A stretch of 64,000 nt of DNA, taken from assembly GCF_003346515.1 (NCBI RefSeq), contig NZ_QQNA01000054.1, positions 1-64,000 of the forward strand. Reading direction: 5' to 3'. Positions 1 to 14,286 of this stretch are shown here, piece by piece (the stretch's first letter is position 1; every line of letters starts with the position of its first letter). A model generated the notes under the pieces. The model saw only the letters and a program-made list of their open reading frames with translations. It ran no database searches and was not told the DNA's origin. The translations under genes and the position numbers were made by a program. Origin of the DNA: Streptomyces corynorhini (GTDB lineage: Bacteria; Actinomycetota; Actinomycetes; Streptomycetales; Streptomycetaceae).

Positions 1-1
1 G

Positions 2-1984
<1,983 letters not shown>

Positions 1985-1990
1985 CCGTCG

Positions 1991-1996
1991 AGTCTA
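1991..1996 (-). promoter_or_regulatory. -10 box of recQ (leaderless start)
   Basis: TAGACT on the minus strand, separated by 6 bases from the recQ ATG. Transcription would begin at or next to the start codon. No clear -35 is visible. Confidence 0.5.
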
Positions 1997-2150
1997 CGAG
2001 GCGTCGTGAGTCCCGCGAGCCGCCTCCGGGCAGTGACAGCCGGTGACAGGCCGCGCGGCGTTCGCGCACGAGGGACGACATGGGCGACGGCCGGATCACG
2101 CGCGCCGACTTCCGCGCGATCCGCGGCAGCGGCTCAGGCGGGGCGGCGGC

Positions 2151-3797
<1,647 letters not shown>

Positions 3798-3810
3798 CTA
3801 TATCTTGAGA

Positions 3811-3841
3811 AGGGCAAGGAGTTGGGTACTCTCCTTGCCCT
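3811..3841. terminator. Perfect 11-bp hairpin in divergent region
   Basis: agggcaaggag (3811-3821) pairs with ctccttgccct (3831-3841) around a 9-base loop, followed on the plus strand by a T-containing run. It looks like a terminator but sits between two divergent genes, upstream of both. Confidence 0.6.
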
Positions 3842-3910
3842 TTGTCGTTCCCGTACCAATGGGCTGAAGACCCGCGTCAATGTGCTGAATGCAGGACCTG
3901 GAGTGCCGCG

Positions 3911-4714
3911 GTGACCTGGACCGAGCGTGTGGTGGAGCGCGAAGGCGTGCGGCTCGTCTGCCGGGACCGGGGCGGAGACGGGCCGGGGCTGGTGCTGCTG
4001 CACGGGCTGGCCGGCCACGCGGGGGAGTGGGACGCGTCGGCGGGCCCGCTGAGCGAGGCGTATCGGGTGGTCGCGATCGACCAGCGCGGCCAAGGCGCCA
4101 GCGACCGCTTCCCCTCCGACGTCTCCAGGGACGCCTTCGTCGAGGATGTCGTCGCGGTGGTGGACCAGTTGGGCCTGGAGCGCGTCGTCCTCGTCGGACA
4201 GTCGATGGGCGGGCACGCGGCCATCCTGGCCGCCGCGAGGCACCCCGAGACGGTCCGCGCGCTGGTGGTCGTCGAAGCCGACGTGGCCGGTCCCGACGCC
4301 GAGTGGCCGGGCCATGCCCGCCGGTGGTTCGACTCATGGCCGGCTTCCTTTCCCTCGTACGACGCCGCGGTCCGGTTCTTCGGCGGCGGGGCGATCGGCA
4401 GGGGCTGGGCGGACGGCTTGGAGGAGCGCGGCGGGCGATGGTGGCCCCGGTTCGACCGGGATGTGCTGGTGCGGTCCGTGGCGGAAGCCGCCCGGCACTC
4501 CTTCGCGCACGAGTGGGAGCGCGTCACCTGCCCCACTCTGCTCATCCTGGCCGAGTCGAGCTTCATCTCGCCGTCACGGGTCGACGAGCTGATGCGCCGC
4601 CGCGTCCCGGACATGTCCGTCAGCGTTCCCGGCACCCGTCATGACCTGCACCTGGAGCGCCCCGGCGCCGTGTGCGACCTGATCTCCCGCTTCCTCGCCG
4701 GGCTGTCCGCCTGA
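3911..4714 (+). CDS. Alpha/beta-fold hydrolase
   Basis: A 267-residue alpha/beta hydrolase of unknown substrate. Visible landmarks are the oxyanion motif LLHGLAGH (about 29-36), the nucleophile elbow GQSMGGH (Ser about 98) and the catalytic His in GTRHDLHLE near the C-terminus. The usual acid loop reads AESSFISPS, with Glu where Asp is common. GTG 3911 is chosen because GGAG (3900-3903) is correctly spaced; the longer reading from 3842 starts inside the hairpin. It is divergent from rox, so a role in handling a rifamycin product is possible but is only inference from position. Confidence 0.85.
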   Translation: MTWTERVVEREGVRLVCRDRGGDGPGLVLLHGLAGHAGEWDASAGPLSEAYRVVAIDQRGQGASDRFPSDVSRDAFVEDVVAVVDQLGLERVVLVGQSMGGHAAILAAARHPETVRALVVVEADVAGPDAEWPGHARRWFDSWPASFPSYDAAVRFFGGGAIGRGWADGLEERGGRWWPRFDRDVLVRSVAEAARHSFAHEWERVTCPTLLILAESSFISPSRVDELMRRRVPDMSVSVPGTRHDLHLERPGAVCDLISRFLAGLSA

Positions 4715-4811
4715 GGAGGCGCCGGGGTCCGTCTCCCGGCCCGGCGGCGCGGCGGCACGGGTGACCGGGCGCTCCGGGTGCTCCGGCCGGACCGGGTGCT
4801 CCGGCTTCCGG

Positions 4812-5810
4812 TCAGCCGGTGGCGAGGAGTTCCAGCGTGTCGATCACGCGGTTGGAGAAGCCCCATTCGTTGTCGTACCAGGCGACCACCTTGACGTGGC
4901 GGCCGTCGACACGGGTGAGGGCCGAGTCGAAGACGGCCGAGGCCGGGTTGCCCGTGATGTCGGATGACACCAGCGGGTCGTCCGAGTATTCGAGGATGCC
5001 GGCGAGCGGCCCCCGCGCCGCGGCGCGGTACGCCGACAGCACGTCCTCGCGCGTCACGTCGCGGGCGACCGTCGTGTTGAGTTCGACGATCGAGCCCACC
5101 GGAACCGGTACGCGGATCGAGTCGCCCGACAGCCTGCCTTCGAGGTTCGGCAGCACGAGGCCGATCGCCTTGGCGGCGCCCGTCGTGGTCGGCACGATGT
5201 TGACGGCGGCGGCCCGCGCACGGCGGGCGTCGCGGTGCGGGCCGTCCTGCAGGTTCTGCTCCTGCGTGTAGGCGTGGACCGTCGTCATGAAGCCATGCTC
5301 GATGCCGGCGAGATCGTCGAGCACCGCGGCCAGCGGCGCGAGCGCGTTGGTCGTGCACGAGGCGTTCGAGACGATCGTGTGCGCCGCCGGGTCGTACGCG
5401 CCGGTGTTGACGCCGAACGCGAGCGTGACATCGGCGCCGTCCGCCGGGGCGCTGACGAGCACCCTCTTCGCGCCCGCGTCGAGGTGGGCGCGGGCGGCCG
5501 TGGCCGATGTGAAGCGGCCGGTCGCCTCCAGCACGATGTCGACGCCGAGCCGGGCCCAGGGCAGTCGCGCCGGTTCACGCTCGGCGAGCACGGTGATGCG
5601 ACGCCCGTCGACGACGAGGGTGTCCCCTTCGGCACTCACCGGGCGGCCGAGCCGGCCCGCCGTCGTGTCGTAGGCCAGCAGCCGCGCGAGGGCGGCGGGC
5701 TCCGTGAGGTCGTTGACGGCGACGACCTCAAGAGCGCTGTCGCGTTCGAGCAGCGCGCGCAGCACATTGCGCCCGATGCGGCCGAATCCGTTGATGGCGA
5801 TGCGAGTCAT
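4812..5810 (-). CDS. gap: Glyceraldehyde-3-phosphate dehydrogenase, type I
   Basis: Converts glyceraldehyde 3-phosphate, phosphate and NAD+ to 1,3-bisphosphoglycerate. The 332-residue protein starts with the Rossmann motif INGFGRIGRN and carries the catalytic Cys (about 152) in SNASCTTNALAPL, the active-site His in MTTVHAYTQEQ, and the C-terminal WYDNEWGFSNRV signature. A GGAAGGGA ribosome binding site precedes the ATG. It lies 112 bases downstream of a GlxA-type regulator on the same strand rather than in a glycolytic operon with pgk/tpi, so it is probably a second, specially regulated paralogue. Confidence 0.92.
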   Translation of the reverse strand: MTRIAINGFGRIGRNVLRALLERDSALEVVAVNDLTEPAALARLLAYDTTAGRLGRPVSAEGDTLVVDGRRITVLAEREPARLPWARLGVDIVLEATGRFTSATAARAHLDAGAKRVLVSAPADGADVTLAFGVNTGAYDPAAHTIVSNASCTTNALAPLAAVLDDLAGIEHGFMTTVHAYTQEQNLQDGPHRDARRARAAAVNIVPTTTGAAKAIGLVLPNLEGRLSGDSIRVPVPVGSIVELNTTVARDVTREDVLSAYRAAARGPLAGILEYSDDPLVSSDITGNPASAVFDSALTRVDGRHVKVVAWYDNEWGFSNRVIDTLELLATG

Positions 5811-5922
5811 GGGTGGTGTCCCTTCCGTGCGGTCCGCCACCAGGTTCGCGCGCGCCGCCCGCCGGTGACAGCGGCGTGATCGCCACGGTCCGAAAGGATC
5901 GTGCCACGCCGCGGCGGGCGGG

Positions 5923-6879
5923 CTACTCGCCGTGGGCGAAGGTGCGCCGGTACTCGCCCGGCGTGGTGCCGAGGACGCGATGGAAGTGCAGCCGCAGATT
6001 CGTACCGGTGCCGAGACCGACGTCCGCGGCGATCTGCTCGATGCTCCGCTGCGAACGTTCGAGCAGCTCACGGGCCACGTCGACGCGGGCGCGCATGACC
6101 CACTGCATCGGCGTGCAGCCCGTCTCCTCGACGAAGCGCCGCGAGAACGTGCGTGGCGAGACCGCCGCGTGCCGGGCGAGCGCTTCGAGGGTGAGAGGCT
6201 CGCCGAGCCGGTACAGCGCCCACTCCCGGGTGGCGGCGAACCGCTCGCCGAGCGGCTCGGGCACGCTGCGCGGCACGTACTGCGCCTGACCGCCGCTGCG
6301 GTAGGGGGCCGCCACCAGACGCCTGGCCGCGTGGTTCGACGCGGCCACCCCGAGATCGCCGCGCAGGATGTGCAGGCACAGGTCGATGCCGGAGGCGGCG
6401 CCGGCCGACGTGAGCACGCTGCCCTCGTCGACGAACAGGACGTTCGCGTCGACCCGGACGAGCGGATGCCGCGCCGCGAGCGCCCGCGTGTAATGCCAGT
6501 GCGTCGTGGCGCGTCTGCCGTCGAGCAGGCCCGTGGCGGCGAGCGCGAAGGCACCCGTCGAGATGGCTGCGAGCCGCGCGCCCCGGTGGTGGGCGCCGGT
6601 CAGCGCCTCGATGACGGCCCGCGGCGGGTCGTCGCGGGCCGGGAACCGGTAGCCGGGGACGAAGACGATGTCGGCCCACTCCAGTGCGTCGAGGCCATGC
6701 GCGACGGAGTAGGACAGACCGTCGCCGCCGGTCACGAGACCGGACCGGGCGCCGCACACGCGCACCTCGTACGGCATGCTCGCGCGGGTCGTGAACACCT
6801 GCGCGGGAATACCGACGTCGAGGGGTTTCGCACCGTCGAGCACCAGGACGGCGACATGACGCGGGGACGGGGCGGGCAC
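5923..6879 (-). CDS. GlxA-family transcriptional regulator (DJ-1/PfpI plus AraC HTH)
   Basis: The 318-residue protein joins an N-terminal DJ-1/PfpI-like domain (about 8-175) to a C-terminal AraC-type double helix-turn-helix (about 215-312, with PRTFSRRF and the GTGTNLRLHF..LGTTPGEYRR signature). The position that is often Cys in the DJ-1 elbow is Ser here (AISTGAFALA), so the domain is likely a sensor or oligomerisation module, not an enzyme. It is immediately upstream of gap and co-oriented, which suggests it controls that gene; no operator could be identified by eye. Confidence 0.88.
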   Translation of the reverse strand: MPAPSPRHVAVLVLDGAKPLDVGIPAQVFTTRASMPYEVRVCGARSGLVTGGDGLSYSVAHGLDALEWADIVFVPGYRFPARDDPPRAVIEALTGAHHRGARLAAISTGAFALAATGLLDGRRATTHWHYTRALAARHPLVRVDANVLFVDEGSVLTSAGAASGIDLCLHILRGDLGVAASNHAARRLVAAPYRSGGQAQYVPRSVPEPLGERFAATREWALYRLGEPLTLEALARHAAVSPRTFSRRFVEETGCTPMQWVMRARVDVARELLERSQRSIEQIAADVGLGTGTNLRLHFHRVLGTTPGEYRRTFAHGE

Positions 6880-6987
6880 GGGGACGAGGCTACGCCGGGG
6901 CGCGACCTCGCCGGGCGCGACGTCACCGCGCGCGACCTCACCGGAGAGGCGGCGCCGAGCACCGACCGGCCGTCACCGTCGAGCGGC

Positions 6988-7233
6988 CAGTACCGTCAAG
7001 TGGCCGTCACCGACGACGCCCTCGGTGTGATCGCCGCCGACGCGATCGGCGTCATCGCGGGCGAACGGGACGGAAGACTGGCCCTGTGCGCGTCACCGAC
7101 CTGCCGGGCCGCCTTCTTCGACACCAGTCAGAGCCGCACGCGCAAGTGGTGTGACATGAACACGTGTGGGAATCGGCAGAAGAAGGCGCGCTTCCTCGCC
7201 AACCGGCGCGACAATCCCGGATCGGCGGAGTGA
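6988..7233 (+). pseudogene. 5'-truncated CGNR zinc-finger (ABATE) remnant
   Basis: Only the C-terminal part of a CGNR protein remains. It has the zinc-ribbon Cys pairs and family signature (LALCASPTCRAAFFDTS, then KWCDMNTCGNR followed by a basic tail). The roughly 100-residue ABATE domain that should precede it is missing, and the reading frame upstream runs antisense through the GlxA-type regulator. No start codon with a ribosome binding site is visible (a GTG at 7027 is the only plausible internal one). The left boundary is approximate. An intact paralogue is at 47247-47807. Confidence 0.6.
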
Positions 7234-7356
7234 TCGCCACCTCGGCACAGCCGAGAGGCCCCCGCGAAGGCTGCCCCCGCGAACGCTGCCCCCGGGCCGT
7301 TCCGTCCGCATGAACCTCTCGCCGACGGCCGGCGGGGCGACCGGTATCTGTGATCC

Positions 7357-7403
7357 GGCTGCCCGGCTGCCCGGCTGCCCGGCTGCCCGGCTGCCCGGCT
7401 GCC
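7357..7403. repeat. 8-bp tandem repeat upstream of argC
   Basis: ggctgccc repeated nearly six times without interruption, ending 29 bases before the argC -35 box. Confidence 0.9.
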
Positions 7404-7431
7404 GGTACACGGGCTCCCGTCGCACGCACCG

Positions 7432-9684
<2,253 letters not shown>

Positions 9685-9688
<4 letters not shown>

Positions 9689-10590
9689 CCGCCCGTCGGC
9701 ACACCGCGCTGCCCAAGGCGCAGATCCTCATCGAGGCGCTGCCCTGGCTCACCCGCCACCACGGCAAGACCGTCGTCATCAAATTCGGCGGCAACGCCAT
9801 GGTCGACGAGGAGCTGAAGGCCGCCTTCGCCAAGGACGTCGTCTTCCTGCGGCAGGCCGGTCTCAAACCCGTCGTCGTGCACGGCGGCGGCCCCCAGATC
9901 AACGCCCAGCTCGACCGGCACGGCCTGGTCAGCGAGTTCAAGGCCGGACTGCGGGTCACCACGCCCGAGGCCATGGACGTCGTACGGATGGTGCTGGCCG
10001 GCCAGGTCCAGCGCGAACTGGTCGGGCTGCTCAACCAGCACGGCCCGCTCGCCGTCGGCATGACCGGCGAGGACGCGCACACCATCACCGCGACCCGGCA
10101 CCGGCCGCTCATCGACGGAGAGCCCGTCGACATCGGCCGGGTCGGCGAGATCACCGAGATCGACACGGGCGCCATCGAGGCGCTGCTCGCGGACGGACGC
10201 ATCCCGGTGATCTCGTCCATCGCGCGCAGCGCCGACGACGGACACGTCTACAACGTCAACGCCGACACGGCCGCCGCCGCGCTCGCCGCCGCCCTGGGCG
10301 CCGAGACGCTGATGGTCCTCACCGACGTCGAGGGGCTGTACGAGGACTGGCCGAACAGCGACGACGTGATCAGCAGGCTCACCGCCAGCCAGCTGGAGAA
10401 GCTGCTGCCCGAGCTGTCCAGCGGCATGGTGCCGAAGATGGAGGGGTGTCTGCACGCCGTGCGCAACGGCGTCACCACCGCACGCGTACTCGACGGACGC
10501 GTCCAGCACTCGATCCTGCTGGAGATCTTCACCGACGAGGGAATCGGCACGATGGTCGTGCCGGACGGACCGGAAGGGAGCACGAAGTGA
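9685..10590 (+). CDS. argB: Acetylglutamate kinase
   Basis: Phosphorylates N-acetylglutamate, usually the arginine-feedback-controlled step. The 301-residue amino-acid-kinase fold shows the phosphate-binding KFGGNAM (about 28-34), the substrate loop [10 protein letters not shown], and the C-terminal [11 protein letters not shown] and GGMVPK-like [10 protein letters not shown] segments. The N-terminal helix present before KFGG is the type associated with arginine-sensitive hexamers. ATGA overlap with argJ. Confidence 0.96.
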
Positions 10591-11786
10591 GCGCCAACCA
10601 GGAGCTTTCGCAGCGCTGGCGGAACGTCATGGCCGACAACTACGGCACCCCAGGTCTGGCCCTCGTCCGCGGTGAGGGCGCCCGGGTCTGGGACGCCGAC
10701 GGCACCCCGTACACCGACTTCGTCGGCGGGATCGCGGTCAACGCGCTCGGCCACGCCCACCCCGCCGTCGTCGAGGCCGTCTCCGGTCAGATCGCCTCCC
10801 TCGGCCATGTCTCCAACCTCTTCCTCGCCGAGCCGCCCATCGCGCTGGCCGAGCGGCTGATCCAGCTCGCCGGCCGGCCCGGACGCGTCTTCTTCTGCAA
10901 CTCGGGCGCCGAGGCCAACGAGGCCGCCTTCAAGATCGGCCGGCTCACCGGCCGCCGCCACATGGTCGCCACCACGGGCGGCTTCCACGGCCGCACCATG
11001 GGCGCGCTCGCCCTCACCGGTCAGTCCGGCAAGCGGGAGGCGTTCCTGCCGCTGCCCGGCGACGTCACGCATGTGCCGTACGGGGACACCGAGGCGCTGC
11101 GGGCCGCCGTCACCGAGGAGACGGCGCTCGTGATCATCGAGCCGATCCAGGGCGAGAACGGTGTCGTCGTACCGCCCAGGGGCTATCTGGAGGCGGCCAG
11201 GGAGATCACCCGCGCGACGGGCACCCTGCTCGTCCTGGACGAGGTCCAGACCGGCGTCGGCCGGACGGGCAACTGGTTCGAGCACCAGGCCCACCAGAGC
11301 GTCGAGCCCGATGTCGTCACCCTCGCCAAGGGACTCGGCGGCGGGCTGCCCCTCGGCGCGGCCCTCGCCTTCGGCCCGGCCGCCGATCTCCTCAAGCCCG
11401 GCCAGCACGGCACGACGTTCGGCGGCAACCCCGTCGCCTGCGCCGCCGGACTCGCCGTACTCGACACCCTCGCGGCCGACGGGCGCCTCGACGAGGTCAA
11501 GCGCCTCGGCGAGCGGGTGCGCGACGAGGTCCAGGCCCTCGGCCACCCCCTGGTCTCCCACGTCCGGGGCGCCGGACTGCTCCTGGGTATCGTGCTCACC
11601 GAGCCGCTCGCGCCCCAGGCGCAACAGGCGGCTCAGGGTGCCGGGTTCCTCGTGAACGCGCCCGCCCCCGATGTCGTCCGGCTGATGCCGCCACTGATCA
11701 TCGGCGACGGCGAGGTGGACGCGCTGCTCCGGGCGCTGCCCGGCATCCTCGACGACGCGTACGCGGAAGGACGATCAGGGGAATGA
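10587..11786 (+). CDS. argD: Acetylornithine aminotransferase
   Basis: PLP-dependent class III aminotransferase that converts N-acetylglutamate semialdehyde to N-acetylornithine. 399 residues; the Schiff-base Lys is about 248 in [14 protein letters not shown], preceded by [15 protein letters not shown], and [12 protein letters not shown] marks the PLP phosphate site. The GTG start overlaps the argB stop (GTGA). Confidence 0.96.
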   Translation: MSANQELSQRWRNVMADNYGTPGLALVRGEGARVWDADGTPYTDFVGGIAVNALGHAHPAVVEAVSGQIASLGHVSNLFLAEPPIALAERLIQLAGRPGRVFFCNSGAEANEAAFKIGRLTGRRHMVATTGGFHGRTMGALALTGQSGKREAFLPLPGDVTHVPYGDTEALRAAVTEETALVIIEPIQGENGVVVPPRGYLEAAREITRATGTLLVLDEVQTGVGRTGNWFEHQAHQSVEPDVVTLAKGLGGGLPLGAALAFGPAADLLKPGQHGTTFGGNPVACAAGLAVLDTLAADGRLDEVKRLGERVRDEVQALGHPLVSHVRGAGLLLGIVLTEPLAPQAQQAAQGAGFLVNAPAPDVVRLMPPLIIGDGEVDALLRALPGILDDAYAEGRSGE

Positions 11787-11793
11787 GACGACG

Positions 11794-12330
11794 ATGACCG
11801 AGGCCCAGGAGAACGAGCACGGCGGGCAGTCCGTGCCGCAGACCAGAACCGCCCGCCACCGCCGGATCGTCGACATCCTGAACCGGCAGCCGGTGCGCTC
11901 ACAGAGCCAGCTGGCGAAACTGCTCGCCGACGACGGGCTGAGCGTCACTCAGGCGACGCTCTCCCGCGACCTGGACGAACTGGGCGCCGTGAAGATCCGC
12001 AACACCGGCGGCGAGTTGATCTACGCGGTGCCCAGCGAGGGCGGCTACCGCACCCCGCACGCGCCCCTCGGCGAGTCGGCGAAGGAGGAACGCATGCGCC
12101 GACTGGCCGGTGAACTCCTCATCTCCGCCGAGGCGTCGGCCAACCTCGTCGTGCTGCGCACCCCGCCCGGCGCGGCCCAGTTCCTCGCCTCGGCCATCGA
12201 CCAGGCCGAGTTGAGCGACATCCTCGGCACCATCGCGGGCGACGACACTCTGATGCTGATCAGCCGTGACCCCGCGGGCGGTCAGTCGCTCGCGGACCAC
12301 ATGCTGAAGCTGGCGCAGAACGACCGCTGA
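11794..12330 (+). CDS. argR: Arginine repressor ArgR
   Basis: Hexameric arginine-dependent repressor of the arg genes. The N-terminal winged helix (about 20-90) contains the [15 protein letters not shown] recognition region. The C-terminal domain has the arginine-binding [15 protein letters not shown] motif. 178 residues, with an N-terminal extension of about 15 residues common in Streptomyces. It is the last gene of the operon, seven bases after argD, so it should be autoregulated through the argC ARG box and act at the argH promoter too. Confidence 0.96.
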   Translation: MTEAQENEHGGQSVPQTRTARHRRIVDILNRQPVRSQSQLAKLLADDGLSVTQATLSRDLDELGAVKIRNTGGELIYAVPSEGGYRTPHAPLGESAKEERMRRLAGELLISAEASANLVVLRTPPGAAQFLASAIDQAELSDILGTIAGDDTLMLISRDPAGGQSLADHMLKLAQNDR

Positions 12331-12539
12331 TCGCCTCGGGCGGCGGGCGGCGGGCGCCCGGCGCCCGAGACGGGCGGTGGTGCGGGCCGCGGTCGCCGGA
12401 GTCCGGGCAGCAGGGGCCTGGCTGCGGGTGTCGGGCTGCGGGTGTCGGGGGACGCCGCGCCGCCGGTCCGTCCGTACGCGCACCCCGCCCAGATCCCGTC
12501 CTGGCGTTCCGGCCCCGGCGAAGATCGCCAGAACAGGAC
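12331..12539. other. argR-apbE convergent gap
   Basis: No gene seen. GC-rich inverted repeats just after argR (gggcgcccggcgccc, about 12350-12367) may terminate the arg operon. A 14-bp direct repeat (gctgcgggtgtcgg) occurs twice in a row at 12421-12448. Confidence 0.5.
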
Positions 12540-13319
12540 CTATACGCGCGCCGCGCTCGTGTAGCGGTGGAAGCCGCTCGTCGTCCAGGATCCGCCACCG
12601 GCCGTCACGGCGAAGCCCTCCGTGCCGGGCAGCGCCTCCAGCCAGTCACGGGCCCGCCCGCCCATCGCGTACGCGGCCGTCGCCCGTACGTCCGCCGAGG
12701 TCAGCCCGGCCGGGCAGACCACGGTGACCGAGGCGAGAGCCTCGGCCGGAGCCACCCCGGTGTGCGGGTCGACGATGTGGCAGCCGCGCTCGGCAGGGCC
12801 GGAGGTGGCCACGCCCAGGCCACCGTCCTGGACCGCCACGACCGTCACCAGCTCCCCGGGGCGCAGCGGATCGGCGATGCCCACGCGCCAGGGGCCGCCG
12901 GTCAGCTGGATGTCGCCGCCCCCGTTGAGACAGACAGAGCCCGCCCCGGAGGACGTGATCATCCGGACGGCCCGCTCCACCGCCCAGCCCTTCACCAGGC
13001 CCGTCGGGTCCAGCCCGCCCGCGTACCCGGCGGTGAACCACCCGTCGCTCTCCCGCTCCGCCCCGGCACACAGCTCCAGCACCTCGGAGACCTCGGTGAC
13101 ACACCCGGACAGCTCCAGCTCGCCCCGGCCCAGCCGCATGATCTGGCTGTCGGGGCGGTACGTGGAGAAGATCTCGTCGGCCCGGTGCAGCCACGCGACG
13201 GCCGCCTGGAGCCCGGCGCGCACCCGCGCCTGGTCCGTCACCCCCCGGATGTCGAACGAGAAGACCGTGCCCATCGACTCCTCGACGTGACGCAGCCGGT
13301 CCAGGGGCTCGGGATCCAT
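12540..13319 (-). CDS. apbE: FAD:protein FMN transferase (ApbE family)
   Basis: Transfers FMN from FAD to a Thr/Ser in flavoprotein targets. The 259-residue protein has the family landmarks GTVFSFDIRG (N-terminal), a GLVKGWAVERA helix corresponding to the usual G-K-G-Y/W-AV segment, CLNGGGDIQLTG, and the C-terminal SGPAERGCHIVDPHTG motif with the metal-binding Asp. The ATG overlaps the stop of the upstream FMN-binding protein gene (ATGA). Its presumed substrate is therefore the product of 13319-14278, which carries two flavinylation motifs. Confidence 0.9.
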   Translation of the reverse strand: MDPEPLDRLRHVEESMGTVFSFDIRGVTDQARVRAGLQAAVAWLHRADEIFSTYRPDSQIMRLGRGELELSGCVTEVSEVLELCAGAERESDGWFTAGYAGGLDPTGLVKGWAVERAVRMITSSGAGSVCLNGGGDIQLTGGPWRVGIADPLRPGELVTVVAVQDGGLGVATSGPAERGCHIVDPHTGVAPAEALASVTVVCPAGLTSADVRATAAYAMGGRARDWLEALPGTEGFAVTAGGGSWTTSGFHRYTSAARV

Positions 13320-14278
13320 CAGACGCCCGCCTTGTCGAGGGCGCTCTGGAGCGATTCGCGGTAGCCCTTGCTGGTGTAGCTGGCGCCGGAGACGGCGTCG
13401 ACCTGGGCGCTCTGCGCGGTCAGTGCGGCCTGGTTGAGTTTGGGTACGGCGTCGGCGGTGACGGACTGGCTGCGGGCGTCGCCGTCGGGTGCCTGGACGG
13501 CCTCCGCCTCGGTGATCCGGCCGCCGTCCACGGTGAGGCGGACCTGCACCGTGCCGTACTGGGTGTTCACGGCGTCCCCCAGCACGGTCCGCGGGCCCGC
13601 GGGCGGCGCGCCTGCCTCGGCGGAGCCGCCACCTGTGCCGCCGGTCGAACCGCCGGTCGCGCCCCCCGTCGAACCGCCCGTCGAGCCGCCGGTCGCGCCA
13701 CCGGTTCCGGCGTCCGCGTCGGAGCCCGCCCCCGCGCCCGCGCCCGCACTCGCCCCCGCGTCCGCGGCCTCACCCTCGCCCGGCCCGCTCGGCTCGGCCG
13801 ACGGCCGCGTCCCCGCGTCCGCCCCGGCCCCCTCACCCGCCTTGTCGAGGGCGCTCTGGAGCGATTCCCGGTAGCCCTTGCTGGTGTAGCTGGCGCCGGA
13901 GACGGCGTCGACCTGGGCGCTCTGCGCCGTGAGCGCGGCCTGGTTGAGTTTGGGTACGGCGTCGGCGGTGACGGACTGGCTGCGGGCGTCGCCGTCGGGT
14001 GCCTGTACGGCCTCCGCCTCGGTGATCCGGCCGCCGTCCAGGGTCAGCCGGACCTGCACGGGACCGTACTGGGTGCTGACCACGTCCCCGAGCACCGTCC
14101 GCGCTCCCGGGCCCCCGCCCGCGCCGCCCGCCGTCGCGGACACCCCCGTACCGGTCTGGGCGGCGGCACCGGCCACCGGGGTGCCCCCCGGCTGCTTCAG
14201 CGCGAGCAGCAGAACCACGCCCGACGCGGTAGCGGCGACACCGATCATGATCCGCCGGAGCGGGTGCTTCCTCTTCAT
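13319..14278 (-). CDS. Secreted/membrane-anchored protein with two FMN-binding domains
   Basis: One N-terminal membrane segment (about 10-27) is followed by two almost identical FMN_bind domains of about 85 residues. They are separated by a Gly/Ser/Thr/Ala-rich linker of about 90 residues. Each domain ends with VDAVSGASYTSKGY, the motif ApbE modifies covalently with FMN at Ser/Thr. The protein is therefore predicted to be a two-flavin electron carrier outside the membrane. ATG 14278 is chosen over an upstream GTG (14290) because GAGG precedes it. It lies between the membrane reductase and apbE in a tightly coupled operon. Confidence 0.88.
   Translation of the reverse strand: MKRKHPLRRIMIGVAATASGVVLLLALKQPGGTPVAGAAAQTGTGVSATAGGAGGGPGARTVLGDVVSTQYGPVQVRLTLDGGRITEAEAVQAPDGDARSQSVTADAVPKLNQAALTAQSAQVDAVSGASYTSKGYRESLQSALDKAGEGAGADAGTRPSAEPSGPGEGEAADAGASAGAGAGAGSDADAGTGGATGGSTGGSTGGATGGSTGGTGGGSAEAGAPPAGPRTVLGDAVNTQYGTVQVRLTVDGGRITEAEAVQAPDGDARSQSVTADAVPKLNQAALTAQSAQVDAVSGASYTSKGYRESLQSALDKAGV
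13328..14095. repeat. Tandem duplication encoding the two FMN-binding domains
   Basis: 13328-13585 and 13838-14095 are nearly identical at the DNA level with a constant offset of 510 bases, including synonymous positions. This points to recent duplication or ongoing gene conversion. The linker between is itself built of short Gly/Ser/Thr codons. Confidence 0.9.
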
Positions 14279-14286
14279 CGACTGCC

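Noticed and set aside
4812-6554. A 580-codon frame joining gap to upstream sequence
   Set aside because: The N-terminal part is antisense/out-of-frame to the GlxA-type regulator; gap starts at its own ATG with a ribosome binding site at 5810.
7357-7403. CRISPR array
   Set aside because: The 8-bp units are contiguous without spacers, and no cas genes are in the window.
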